Origin: Bdellovibrionales bacterium
Lineage (GTDB): Bacteria > Bdellovibrionota > FAC87 > UBA2466
DNA length: 64,000 nt
Assembly: GCA_005776395.1 (NCBI GenBank)
Contig: SXPJ01000103.1
Location: 1 to 64,000, forward strand
Reading direction: 5' to 3'
The position numbers and the translations under genes were made by a program. Below the pieces are notes generated by a model. That model ran no database searches, had not been told where the DNA came from, and worked only from the letters and a program-made list of their open reading frames with translations. Shown one piece after another: positions 27,227-37,800 of the stretch (positions are counted from its first letter, which is position 1; every line of letters begins with the position of its first letter).

Positions 27227-27299
27227 TAAAGGGGCCATACCGCTTTTGAAATGGGCATCAAAATAAGAGAGAGAAAATTTCTTTTTAGGGGGAAGAATA

Positions 27300-28199
27300 A
27301 TGAAGAAGTTTTTATTGGTTCTAGTTTTTGCCGTAAGTTTCGTAATTAAAGCTACTACTGTTTTTGGAGCTGAGGTTAGCGAAGAGACTAAAGCTCCAGC
27401 TGAAAAACCTGCTAAGGCTAAAGCCATAGTTGAGACCTTAGTACCTCAAACTGAAGAGAGTGATAAGTCGACAGAGACCGACGGGAACTCTTCTGAAATG
27501 AAGATTCAAAACAACATTACTTTTGGTCAGGTCACAAGCCCTATAGAGTACATTCATAAAAATGACTCTTCTGGAAACACTCTTGCCCCTGAAGGTGAAA
27601 GGGCAAGCGGTAAAAATAATAACTCATCTAGTATGAGTGCTGAGATTAAAAGTTCACCAAGCACAGTTGGAATCGCTTTAATTCCCATGGGGGGAGGAAC
27701 CGTTTACCAAGGTCGTTGGAATAACCATATCCGAAACAATTACACATTAGGCGTGGCTTTAGAGCTCTCTATTATTCCTCTCTTGTCGCTTGAAGCTGAA
27801 GTGGCGCAAGGGCGGTATTACATTAGCTATTCAGGTTATGGCCACAACTTTACTCAGTACACCTATGGGGGATCGGCCAAGTTCTACCTAACTCGAGGAG
27901 TTTTACAGACCTATCTAGGCGGTGGAATTTTAGGAATTACCTATCAGAACATGACCTACGGAATGGACTCAATGTCTACTTATGATCGAACTGTAGGAGC
28001 AGGACAGGCTATAGCTGGAGCTGAAATCGTGCTAAGCAACAATATAGCTCTTGGAGTTCGTGGAAGTTATATCGTCCCCTTATTCAACCGTCCCAGAGTC
28101 ATGAGCGGTGGGGGATATGCGTATCCATCTTACGAAGAGTTTTCGGCGATGAATACAGCCATGTACCGATTAATGGGTTCAGTTAAAATTTCTCTTTAA
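27300..28199 (+). CDS. Outer-membrane beta-barrel protein with Pro/Lys/Glu-rich N-terminal linker
   Basis: The product has 299 residues. A signal peptide ends at VFGA, then comes a ~80-residue low-complexity acidic/lysine linker (EETKAPAEKPAKAKA), then a barrel-like domain from about residue 120. Amphipathic strands separated by Gly-rich turns are visible: GIALIPMGGGTVYQG, LGVALELSII, AEVAQGRYYISY, YTYGGSAKFYL, TYLGGGILGI, GAEIVLSNNIALGVRGSYI. The protein ends in MGSVKISL, close to a barrel-type C-terminal strand. AGGGGGAAGA gives a good ribosome site. The sigma-54-type promoter and upstream palindromes imply control by a signal-responsive activator. The function is unknown. Confidence 0.65.
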   Translation: MKKFLLVLVFAVSFVIKATTVFGAEVSEETKAPAEKPAKAKAIVETLVPQTEESDKSTETDGNSSEMKIQNNITFGQVTSPIEYIHKNDSSGNTLAPEGERASGKNNNSSSMSAEIKSSPSTVGIALIPMGGGTVYQGRWNNHIRNNYTLGVALELSIIPLLSLEAEVAQGRYYISYSGYGHNFTQYTYGGSAKFYLTRGVLQTYLGGGILGITYQNMTYGMDSMSTYDRTVGAGQAIAGAEIVLSNNIALGVRGSYIVPLFNRPRVMSGGGYAYPSYEEFSAMNTAMYRLMGSVKISL

Positions 28200-28200
28200 T

Positions 28201-28240
28201 AGGATCTTCTCCAAACACAAAATCATTTGGAGGATCAGAA
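28201..28240 (+). terminator. Hairpin after outer-membrane protein gene
   Basis: CTCCAAA and TTTGGAG form a 7-bp stem, extended by GATC/GATC across a 2-base bulge, directly after the stop codon. It is followed by AGAAATTTTG, not a pure T-run, so termination is probable but not certain. Confidence 0.4.
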
Positions 28241-28434
28241 ATTTTGATTTAAACACTTTAGGGTGAAGTCTACTAGATAAGAGAGTAGAAAAAAGCCCTA
28301 CGCATGAACTGCGCTTTGGCGAGAAGTGGTTGAATAAAGTTTCTGGTCCTCCAAGGGTTTTAAACTTCATTAAAAACCATTCAAATTCTTGAACCTCTTT
28401 TTAAAAAGAGAAGGAATGGGTTTCAAAGTATAAA

Positions 28435-29880
28435 ATGGATTCTAGTTCAAAAATAGATAGGGTTTTTAGCCCAACGGAAACTAAAAACCTGGTTAACGAT
28501 TTGGCACTTTGCCTTGAGCAATACTATCGAGAGTGTCAGGCCATGACATCTCGAACCGTTCCCCCTTTGACTCCAGAGGTCTATATGGAGTTAGTCAGAG
28601 AAAAACTTACAGACAATCGAACCTCATTTAAAGAGCTTGCGAATTTAGCTCTAAGCCAGGGGCATCACCTCCATGATCCACGTTACATGGGCCATCAAGT
28701 GCCGCCTGCCATTCCGGCTGCAGCCTTATTTGATGTGTTGGGGCGGGCCTCTAGTCAAGGTGCTGCCGTTTTTGAGATGGCGCCATTTGGAACGGCAGTT
28801 GAAAAGGTGATGATCAATGAACTGGGAAAAATGATCGGATGGAAAGAGGGGGGATTTGCTGGAATTGGAACCCACGGTGGGACCCTTGCCAATGTGACCG
28901 CTCTACTTGCGGCAAGAAATATTTATTACAAAGACTCTTGGAAAAAGGGGATGAGAGATTTTTTAGAAGCGAAACCGGCCCTCATGACAAGTGCTGACAG
29001 CCATTATTGCATTGCTCGCGCCTGTGGTATTTTAGGGATTGGAACATCTCAAGTGATCAAAGTTCCTGTGGACTCTAAACGAAGAATGGATCTTAAAAAA
29101 TCTAGAGAGATACTACAGGCCTCGAAATCTAACGGTCTCAATATTTTTGCTATTGTAGGTTCAGCGTGCACGACCCCCACGGGCTCTTTTGATGATCTTA
29201 AAGGAATAGCAAGTCTGGCTAGAGAATTTAAACTCTGGTTTCATGTCGATGGAGCTCACGGAGCGAGTTTTCTTTTTTCTGAAAAGTATAAACATCTTCT
29301 CGAGGGAATTGAGGAGGCAGATAGTGTGGCTTGGGATGCACATAAGATGCTTTTTGTTCCAGCTCTGTCGACCTATCTTTTATATAAGGATGCTAGAAAT
29401 AGTTGGGAGGCTTTTGCTCAAGAGGCTCCTTATCTCTTTGATCCTAATGATCCGCAAGGATTGGCAGAGTTTGATGGAGGCTTAAGAACGATGGAATGTA
29501 CCAAAGGGGTGTTATCGTTGGCCCTATGGGGAGTGTGGAGTCTTTATGGTAAAGAATTTTTAGCCTCGCTTATTGAAAAGGCGATGGAAAACACGAAGAC
29601 TCTATATCGACTTATTACAAATTCGAAAGATTTTGAGGTCGCACATGAGCCTCAATGTAATATTTTATGCTTTAGATTTATTCCTACTGGCATAGAACAT
29701 AGTGAAGAATCTCTTTCTCAATTACAGCAGAATATTCGTAATCAGCTTCTTAAAGACGGAGAGGGATATATTACTGGCACTCGAATTGAGGGGCGGTATT
29801 GGTTACGGGTCACAATTATTAATCCCCTTACGAATGAAACCCACCTGAGTAGATTGTTAGATAAAATCCGAGGTATTTAA
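28435..29880 (+). CDS. PLP-dependent group II decarboxylase
   Basis: The 481-residue product belongs to the aspartate aminotransferase fold, decarboxylase group II (glutamate, diaminobutyrate, tyrosine and aromatic amino-acid decarboxylases). It shows THGGTLANVTALLAAR, ADSHYCIARA (ring-stacking histidine), GSACTTPTGSFDD, FHVDGAHG (Asp contacting the pyridine nitrogen) and DAHKM with the PLP lysine at ~304. DPRYMGHQVPP at the N-terminus also fits. The substrate cannot be decided by eye; the diaminobutyrate/glutamate-like branch is plausible. No strong ribosome site lies before the ATG at 28435. glpD follows 75 bp later on the same strand. Confidence 0.85.
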   Translation: MDSSSKIDRVFSPTETKNLVNDLALCLEQYYRECQAMTSRTVPPLTPEVYMELVREKLTDNRTSFKELANLALSQGHHLHDPRYMGHQVPPAIPAAALFDVLGRASSQGAAVFEMAPFGTAVEKVMINELGKMIGWKEGGFAGIGTHGGTLANVTALLAARNIYYKDSWKKGMRDFLEAKPALMTSADSHYCIARACGILGIGTSQVIKVPVDSKRRMDLKKSREILQASKSNGLNIFAIVGSACTTPTGSFDDLKGIASLAREFKLWFHVDGAHGASFLFSEKYKHLLEGIEEADSVAWDAHKMLFVPALSTYLLYKDARNSWEAFAQEAPYLFDPNDPQGLAEFDGGLRTMECTKGVLSLALWGVWSLYGKEFLASLIEKAMENTKTLYRLITNSKDFEVAHEPQCNILCFRFIPTGIEHSEESLSQLQQNIRNQLLKDGEGYITGTRIEGRYWLRVTIINPLTNETHLSRLLDKIRGI

Positions 29881-29955
29881 AAATAGGGCTTAGTCCCATC
29901 TTGAGGATACTAAATCGGAGAAAAAGGCTAAGTTCAGTGATAAAATTGTTAAAGT

Positions 29956-31503
29956 ATGAATCGGTCTAAAGATATAGAGAGATTAAAAACGGAAGAATTT
30001 GATGTTTTAGTGGTTGGAGGTGGAGCCACGGGAACCGGATCTGCCCTGGATGCCGTTAGCCGAGGACTTAAAACGGCTTTAGTAGAACGCTTTGATTATT
30101 CCTCAGGAACTTCTAGCAAAAGCACAAAACTTCTTCATGGGGGCATAAGATATTTAGAACAGGCCGTAAAGAAAATGGATCGTGGCCAATATAAATTGGT
30201 TCGAGATGCTCTTCATGAGCGAAGTACTCTTTTGAAGTTGGCTCCCCATCTCACAAGATCATTGGCCTTATTAACCCCAATCTATCGACGATTAGATACC
30301 CCTTATTATATGGCTGGTTTGAAGTTGTATGATTGGCTAGCCGGTCGTCAGGGATTAATACCAAGTCATTATATGAGTGCGGCTCAAGCTCTTATAAAGT
30401 GTCCTATGCTTAAAAAAGAGGGACTTAAGGGCGGGGTCCTCTATTACGACGGTCAATTTGATGATGCTCGAATGAATGTGTGTTTAGCCTTAACGGCTAG
30501 CGAGCAGGGGGCTGCGATTGCTAACTATATTGAGGTGATAAATCTGCTTAAGAAAAAAGGAAAACTCATCGGGGCTGAGGTTGAAGATAAAGAGACGGGA
30601 GAGAAATTTACTATCAAAGCTAAAGTTGTGATCAATGCATGCGGTCCTTTCTGTGACTCCTTGAGGACTTTAGACAATCCCAAAGCCGAACCGATGCTGA
30701 CCGTGAGTTCTGGAATTCATATTGTCTTAGATAAGAGATTTTCTCCATCCGATACTGGTCTCTTAATCCCAAAAACGGAAGATAAGCGGGTTCTTTTTCT
30801 TTTACCGTGGCAGGGGCACACATTAGTGGGAACTACCGACAATCCGGCTCCAATCGAAGCTGAACCGAAAGTTAGCCGTAATGATATTGAATATATTTTG
30901 CGACAGCTGAGACAGTATTTTTCGATAGAGGTGAGTGAGAAAGATATTTTATCGAGTTGGTCAGGTTTGAGGCCTTTAGTTTCTGAATTAAAAGCCCACG
31001 ATACTGCGCGCCTTTCAAGAGATCATCTAGTGAATATTAGTGAGTCAGGGCTTGTGACTATTACGGGTGGCAAATGGACTACCTATCGTAAAATGGCCCT
31101 AGATACAATTTCTCAAGCTATTCGAGTTGGGGATTTAAAGCCTTTGAGGCCTTCACTTACCGAAAAAATTCCTATTGCAGGTGGAGAGAATTTTAAATCT
31201 TCAATTAGCGAAGAGCTTCAGAAAAAACACCCTATAGAAAGTGATACGAGCGTTCACTTGATGGAATCCTACGGAAGCCGAGCTTTTCAAGTGGCTAAAA
31301 TCGCCGAGAAGTTTCCTGCTAAATTAGTGTCTACTCATCCTTACATCGAAGCTGAAGTTGTTTATGCAATTCGAGTCGAAGGGGCGAGAACGGTAGAGGA
31401 TATTTTAGGACGCAGAATGCGGCTCTCTTTTTTAGATAGCAGATCAGCTGAAAAGGTTCGGCCAAGAGTTCTGGAATTATTAAAACAGGAGTTATCACAG
31501 TAA
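29956..31503 (+). CDS. glpD: FAD-dependent glycerol-3-phosphate dehydrogenase
   Basis: GlpD oxidises glycerol-3-phosphate to dihydroxyacetone phosphate at the inner membrane and passes electrons to quinone. The 515-residue protein has the FAD-binding VLVVGGGATGTGSALDA near the N-terminus, SGTSSKSTKLLHGGIRYLE, YYDGQFDDARMNV, INACGPFCD, LLPWQGHTLVGTTD, WSGLRPLV, and GGKWTTYRKMA, all characteristic of GlpD. A C-terminal helical domain (~residues 400-515) is complete. The gene fits with use of lipid-derived glycerol. No glpK or glpF is nearby. Confidence 0.93.
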   Translation: MNRSKDIERLKTEEFDVLVVGGGATGTGSALDAVSRGLKTALVERFDYSSGTSSKSTKLLHGGIRYLEQAVKKMDRGQYKLVRDALHERSTLLKLAPHLTRSLALLTPIYRRLDTPYYMAGLKLYDWLAGRQGLIPSHYMSAAQALIKCPMLKKEGLKGGVLYYDGQFDDARMNVCLALTASEQGAAIANYIEVINLLKKKGKLIGAEVEDKETGEKFTIKAKVVINACGPFCDSLRTLDNPKAEPMLTVSSGIHIVLDKRFSPSDTGLLIPKTEDKRVLFLLPWQGHTLVGTTDNPAPIEAEPKVSRNDIEYILRQLRQYFSIEVSEKDILSSWSGLRPLVSELKAHDTARLSRDHLVNISESGLVTITGGKWTTYRKMALDTISQAIRVGDLKPLRPSLTEKIPIAGGENFKSSISEELQKKHPIESDTSVHLMESYGSRAFQVAKIAEKFPAKLVSTHPYIEAEVVYAIRVEGARTVEDILGRRMRLSFLDSRSAEKVRPRVLELLKQELSQ

Positions 31504-31865
31504 GGAGATAGAAGAAGATAGAGAATTCTTTTTGAGAACTCGTTTGGCCTTTTTAATAGGATCTTTTCTTTCATCGCTATCCAAGATGTATACAGGGTAT
31601 TTCAACATAGTTTTGAAATTATTTATGGTATTCATGACTTAACTACCAATTGGATCCAAAAGGAAAAGTATCCATAAACTAGATAGCGAATCTCACCTGA
31701 ATTACCCTCTTATTTCAGTTTGCAAAATCTTCATGAAAATGGCGAAATCACCACAATTATTTTGTGGAGAAAAAAAAAGAAAGCTTTTAAAATTTAAGTT
31801 AACTGAATTGAGTTCGTTTAATTTACTTAAAAAGAACCGCCAAATAAAAGTAAAGAGTGGTAGCC
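31504..31865. other. Spacer upstream of the giant gene
   Basis: About 360 bp, very AT-rich, without a believable gene. A small CCACAA/TTGTGG hairpin (around 31754-31770) is followed by a long A-run. No promoter close to consensus was found, though the start region of the giant gene has AAAGAG as a weak ribosome site. Confidence 0.4.
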
Positions 31866-34800
31866 ATGTTCGAAAGATTGTCATCTGTCGTGAGAGATCA
31901 TCTTAGGTGGAAGAGATTCATTTTTGGAGATATTGTTTCTATTTCATTGCTCTTTATGTTTTGGAGCCCCTCTAGTCAGGGGCGAAATCCCTTCCAGGAT
32001 CATGATAGTCCCGTAGTTGATTCAGATAATACTACGTCATTCGAAACGGGCAATGAGCCGAGATTAGGGAGTGAAGCGCCACAGCCTACTTCTTCGAACG
32101 AGCGGGGAGCACAGGAAACTCGAACGGCGCCCCTCCCGCCCCATGGAAATTCCGTTTTGCCGGTAAATTCGCCGGTAGTTCAACCACGGCCCGGGTTAAC
32201 TAGTGTTTCCGACTTTATCGCGAGGTATGAGCCTTCGACAGGCGTTTTCCAAGCAGCTCTTGATAGAGCCGCAAACTTAAGTGAGGCGAGAAATAACCCG
32301 ACAACACTTCAAAACTTCGCCGCAAATCCTGTGTATTGGGCTACTCACGGACGTGGGCATGCGATCGATATCGCGAACCATGCAGTGGGGCTTCACAATC
32401 AACTAAGAACCTCTGGATTTTACAACCAACTACCACATGTTGGAAGCATGTCCCAATCCGTACGTACCGAGCTTTCCCGTTCCATTCCTGAATTAGGAGC
32501 GCTCTATGGTCTTACCCATGACATGGGGATGTATGGAACAACACTGGCTCACCGAGATAGGCATTTTCTTGTCGCTCCTATGATGGCCTTTGGTTATGTT
32601 CCCCATGAAATGCGAAACGAAGCCCGAGGGTTTCACGATATGCTGGAACGGCTGGGAAATGATCCCAATAGCGCCATCATGAGGGAAATCAACCAATTAC
32701 TTGAATCCGGAGCCTACCCAGGTGTTTCAGAAGCAGATGTGAGGCAAGGCAGAGCCAATGCCTTAAACGCAAAACGACGACTTCTTGCTGAGGTTGTATT
32801 CGGCTCGGTAAGTCATGGCCGAATCGCCGGTGAATTTGCAAATCTTGGCTTTAATCTGGAAACGGCGGAGGGAAGAGCTACCGTTGCAGCCCGAAGAGAT
32901 TTCTATTTAAGAGCCTTAAGAGACGCAAGTCCTGAAGGATCTCATGTGCGCATGCTTGAACATGATCTAGCTCAAGCAAGAACGAGATCCGGTTCCACAC
33001 GGGAAGTCATCGCGGGGCTAGAAGCAAGGCTCGTGGAAACTCGGCGGGAGGCGAGTGCGGTTCATCAGAATGAAAGGGTTAATCTCAATTCGTTTTATGG
33101 TGGCGCCGAAAATGTGAATCGCCTTTTTATGCTTTGGAACGATCCGCAATATATCGCTACCCTTCCAAGTTCCCAGCGCGAGGCCCTCACCCGTTTTGGA
33201 TCTTTTGTCGCTGAAGGGGAACGTCTTTTGAGCGCAGCGGATGGGAATAGACAACGGGGGCCTCTCCTTGTGGGGGCCGGAAATACTCAGATAGTGAACA
33301 CGCCCAGTGGCACGATGATGGTTGTGACTGATCATACGAATGGCCGCCGCGTTTATGCGTCGATTCAAAGTGAGTTTCAAACCGGAGAGGCTAATCTTCT
33401 CAGAGGTATGGTGGATCCCCAGGGCCGTTGGGTCATGCCGGTTGTGTCGGGCCGATTTACGGCCGAAGAAATTCCACGCCAGGCGAATGCTGCGGCAATG
33501 ATTGCCGTCGATACTTTCAAGAACATGGCGCGTGCGATTCCCTCTCTCGGAAGTCAACCGCTCCGCCTCGTCGTTACGGGAGAAAACCCAGTTTTCTATC
33601 AAGTGTTGAATACCGCTTTAGAAAGCCATTTTACTTCTATAAATGCGGAGCGTGCTCGGCAAGGTCGGCCCGGTTTTACTTTTGAGTTAGTGACTCCGGA
33701 GGCAGCTCTTGCAGGCGCGGCATCTGCCACTCGCCCTAGGATTGTGCATGTTCCAGGAATTCAAGGAGGTCCTCCAATTGGAAACATAACCTCGAATCCC
33801 GAATCGGGGCGCCTCCAGTCGGGTCGAGTATTAACGGGACCAGAAAGAACAGCTTTAGCGACAGGCATCGAAGGAATGGGGTTTGGGAGACAATCTTGGT
33901 TATTGAATCAGGTTTTGACCCCTGAGGCTCGCCACGTGACGGTCCCATCTGGCAATATCTTGATCTCCGCGGGTTCTCCTCCCGGAGCGGTTTACTTTCT
34001 TACGAGCGGGACGGTCGAAATAGCTCACGCGGGGGCAGGGGCACAACCTATTCGACTGACGGCAACCCCCGGTAACCCTATTCCCATTGGCGAAAATTCA
34101 GCCCTTTCTCGACAGGGACGAGACGCGACGGTCCGAGTGATTTCAAATGCTGAAGTCATCATGATCCCAAGCCATGTAGCGCAAGGTTGGACTGTCAATG
34201 ATCTTGTGATCCCAAACAATGAAATCCCGGCCTATGTAGAAAGGATGTACTCTAGAAGGGGAACTAACCCTTCCCCTTCTTCAAATTCCCCTCCTGTCGC
34301 CGGTAGTGCTCAGAGAGAACCCTCTCCGCTGACAACTGCGGAGCTTGCGGGTGTCCAGCCCGGATCCAGAGCTCCTGAGCAAATGGTAAGAACTCGGCAT
34401 GCATATCAAACCCTGGGTATCGGGCAAGTGACACCCGTGACCGAAACAGTACGTAATACCGTCGGCGCAACCAACGAGACCGCCTACCGGGCTACGCGTC
34501 TATTGGATGCGCTAGGCATGAATCACGATTCGCACTTCCGCAGAACCCTCGAAGGAAATGGAGTCCTTGAGTTTTCAATTAATGAATCCAGTGCGACCAA
34601 CAATGCTCGACAAACGGCTCGAAACATTGTCGAAGCCCACAGGTATCTATCGCAGCTCATGATCTTAGATCCGGTAAGATACGGAGGGCTTAAGTTGCCA
34701 GATATTCGAATAGAAGGCACCGGAGAGAACGCAAGACTTATTGTTTCCATGAGTCAGCAAGGCGCTACTCCTGTCGAACAAATGGCAAATAGGGGGCAAC

Positions 34801-37800
34801 TGATCGTTAGCTTACTCGAACTTGCACCGAATTACCTCAATGAGGCGAACCAGGGTCGGAATGCTCGAATGAGCCCCGAGGCTGCACGCGCCGTACAAAC
34901 TATTGTCCAGAATCAGACACGCCTTAACGCTCAGAACACTTTTTTTAATGCAGTTGTGGCGGAGATGAATAGATCCGGAGGTCTTCCCACAGATGCCATG
35001 ACAAGATTACCCGAATCCGCAATCGCCAGTGCTGCCAATGCGGAAGCAAATCGATTATCCCAATTGATAGAAGGAAGAGCGAGAACTTTGCCAGCTCTTA
35101 AAGAGGAAATACGGAGATTGATGGCGGTGGCAACGGATGCGGAACTCACTCGTTTGGAGGCATTAGAAAGGACTGGATCTCAAAGGGCAATCGAAAGCGA
35201 GTTGCGAAACCAAATTGCGCGGAATAGGGATTTATACCAAAAGTTGCGGCCTGAGCATACCTTTATGCAAAACGCTTTGGAGGCACAGGCCGCGCAAAAT
35301 GAAAGAGCACGTTTGGGGGGGCTCACCACCCCTGAAGCGATGCGAAACGAACTTGTGGCGCAAGCCACAAGGGCGACGGGGCCGGAGCAGAGGCGTTTGA
35401 ATGACTTAGCAAGTGCTAGAACGCCGAATCAGCAGGTCCAAGCGGAGATTCAGAGTCAAATCTTGCGCGAGACTAATCTAATGACGAATCGATTGAATGA
35501 AATGAATAACATACGGGCTCAGACTATTCGCGAAAATGGGATCGGAATGCAACGTGAATTGGCCCGTCAACAGCAACAGTATCAACAGGGTTTAGACACC
35601 CATTTTAGAAACTCAAACGCCGGGGCTGTGATGAATTTAATCGGACTCGTTCATGGAATACGAGCACTCACCCAGCCACATGTAGAATCCTCGAACACCC
35701 CACCGTGGGAAAGAAATTTCCGTGCAATTGCCCCTTTTGCCCAAATTGGGTTCGCAACCTCGGGTTTAACGACCGATGTTCTCTTAAGAAACACACCGAA
35801 TCCTTTTGCGGTAGGTAGTAGCCGTCTTGTTCGTTTGGGTGGACATCTGAGTGCGGCCACCGGCACCGCCACGATGGGGTTGAGTGCGATTACCGAGGGA
35901 ATCGCATTGAATAATGCCCTTTTTCACGATGAGAATCGAGATGGTTTTCGAGGTTCTCGAATCGCCAATTCGGCTTTTCTAAGCACTGCCAATACCATCG
36001 GCGCTTTAGGCCAGGCGACAGCTTGGATAGCGCCAGCCGGAAGCGCCACAGGCCGTATTGGCGGATTGATAGCGGGAAGTATCGTGCTTCCGGTGCTTGT
36101 CGCTTACGAAGCTGGGCGAACGATCGTGGCCGCCAACGAGATGATGCAAGCTCAAGCAGACTTCACTATTGGATTCAACGACATGGTACAATCGATAAAT
36201 AGACCTACTTCCGTTATAGGTACACCTGGTATATTTTCGAGCTACGTAGACATTCCGGGCTTAAGACCTGTAGCCTCAGACTATCGACACCTAAGAAACT
36301 GGATTTCAGTTGTGAGTACTGATCCGCGTCGCATGAGGAATAGAGATCGCACTCCGATGAATTGGGAAGACCTCCTACACAATAACCCGGAAAATTTTGT
36401 TAACAATAGTAGAATTTTTGCTGATTGGAACAGGAATAGAGTTAGGAATTTAGAAAGCTCTCCACTGCTCTCAGGTTTTCGAAATTCGTTAAACTCTACG
36501 CCACTAGGACAAGCTACAATGTGGTTAACCCAACCTAGTCATAATAATTTTGAAACTCAAAGAGATGCTATGCTTCAGGAGTTAAATAACCGTAGAGAAT
36601 TGGTAACTCTAGGAAGCCATGCTCAAAACGAAATGTGGGGTAATTCAGAAAATGGATGGCGTAGTTTTATGGCCCGTGACGCCGATTATCTACGACTAAT
36701 ACGTCCGTTAGAGGCCCAATGGGCTCCCCAGGTAGCCGAATTCAATAGACTTCGCCAAATTCGCCAAGGGATGCGGCCTGGCCAACAAAGAGATCAGTTG
36801 ATTCAACTGGGAATGTCGCATGATACTAATGATCCTCTTCGCAGACAGTTTGACGCGGCGAATGTCGAGGCGGCAGCAGAAGATCAACGTAGGTTACAGT
36901 TAGCCACTTCGCTTGCGCAACGGTATATGAACGCGTCGGGAAGAAACAGAGGGGCAGTATTAGACGAAATTCGGGAGCTTTTGGGAATTAGTCGAGACGA
37001 TTGGGATTGGTCGAATTCCAATGCAGCAAATAGCAATTTACCCCTAGTAAATACTGTCACGGCGCAGGCCAATAGAGGACAGGAGGCCTTCACGGAGTTT
37101 CTAAGGCGGCAGATTATTGCGAGGAGCGCTCACCAAACCGTGATGCTTCACTTTGCCGGCCGCTTAAGCGTCATTCGCGAAAGAGAAATCATGGAACCGC
37201 TATTGGCAAATGAGCGCCGTGTGGTGGAGCAGCATAATACGATGCAATCTGCGGTGGAGGCCTATTACCAGAGCATTATAAATGCACGATCTGGTGGACA
37301 GACCGATCAATCAGCGGCCGCGGTGAACGCGGCATTGACCCGTGTTAACGAACAGTTTCGAATATTGCAAGACAGAGCCTATGCAGAATCACCTTTGCCC
37401 ATATCACAAACTGCCAGAGCTAACAATGAAGCTGCGTTAATCACTGCATTAACGGCCGATCGAAGAGCGATAGAGGAAGGCCATTCTGTAGAATTCAGGG
37501 GAAGGGAACGGGTCCGTAATTATCTTCGCGATCATTATACAAGTGAAGCCGAAAGGCATTTTCTTCGGAATATCGATTTTGTAAGACGGGTAGAAATCGA
37601 AGATCTTCCTGAACGCCATTTATTGGCACTTTCAATGAGTCGAGAAAGATATATCGAACGAAATATGGAATTTGCTCCAGAGCAAATGGTGGCCCAATCG
37701 AGGAGAGAAACAACTCAATATGCCGCGAATCTTATAGGTGTTAATAGAGAGAGAGAGCAGCTTCCTACAGCCCCAGCGGTGAATGGCGCAATAGAACAAA

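Noticed and set aside
31750-31785. CCACAA/TTGTGG hairpin as a terminator before the giant gene
   Set aside because: The stem is only 6 bp, it is followed by A residues, and the T-run on the other strand lies on the wrong side.
33018-33602. 194-codon reverse frame inside the giant gene
   Set aside because: It is opposite a continuous 2233-codon frame with recognisable domains; the antisense residues show no family pattern.
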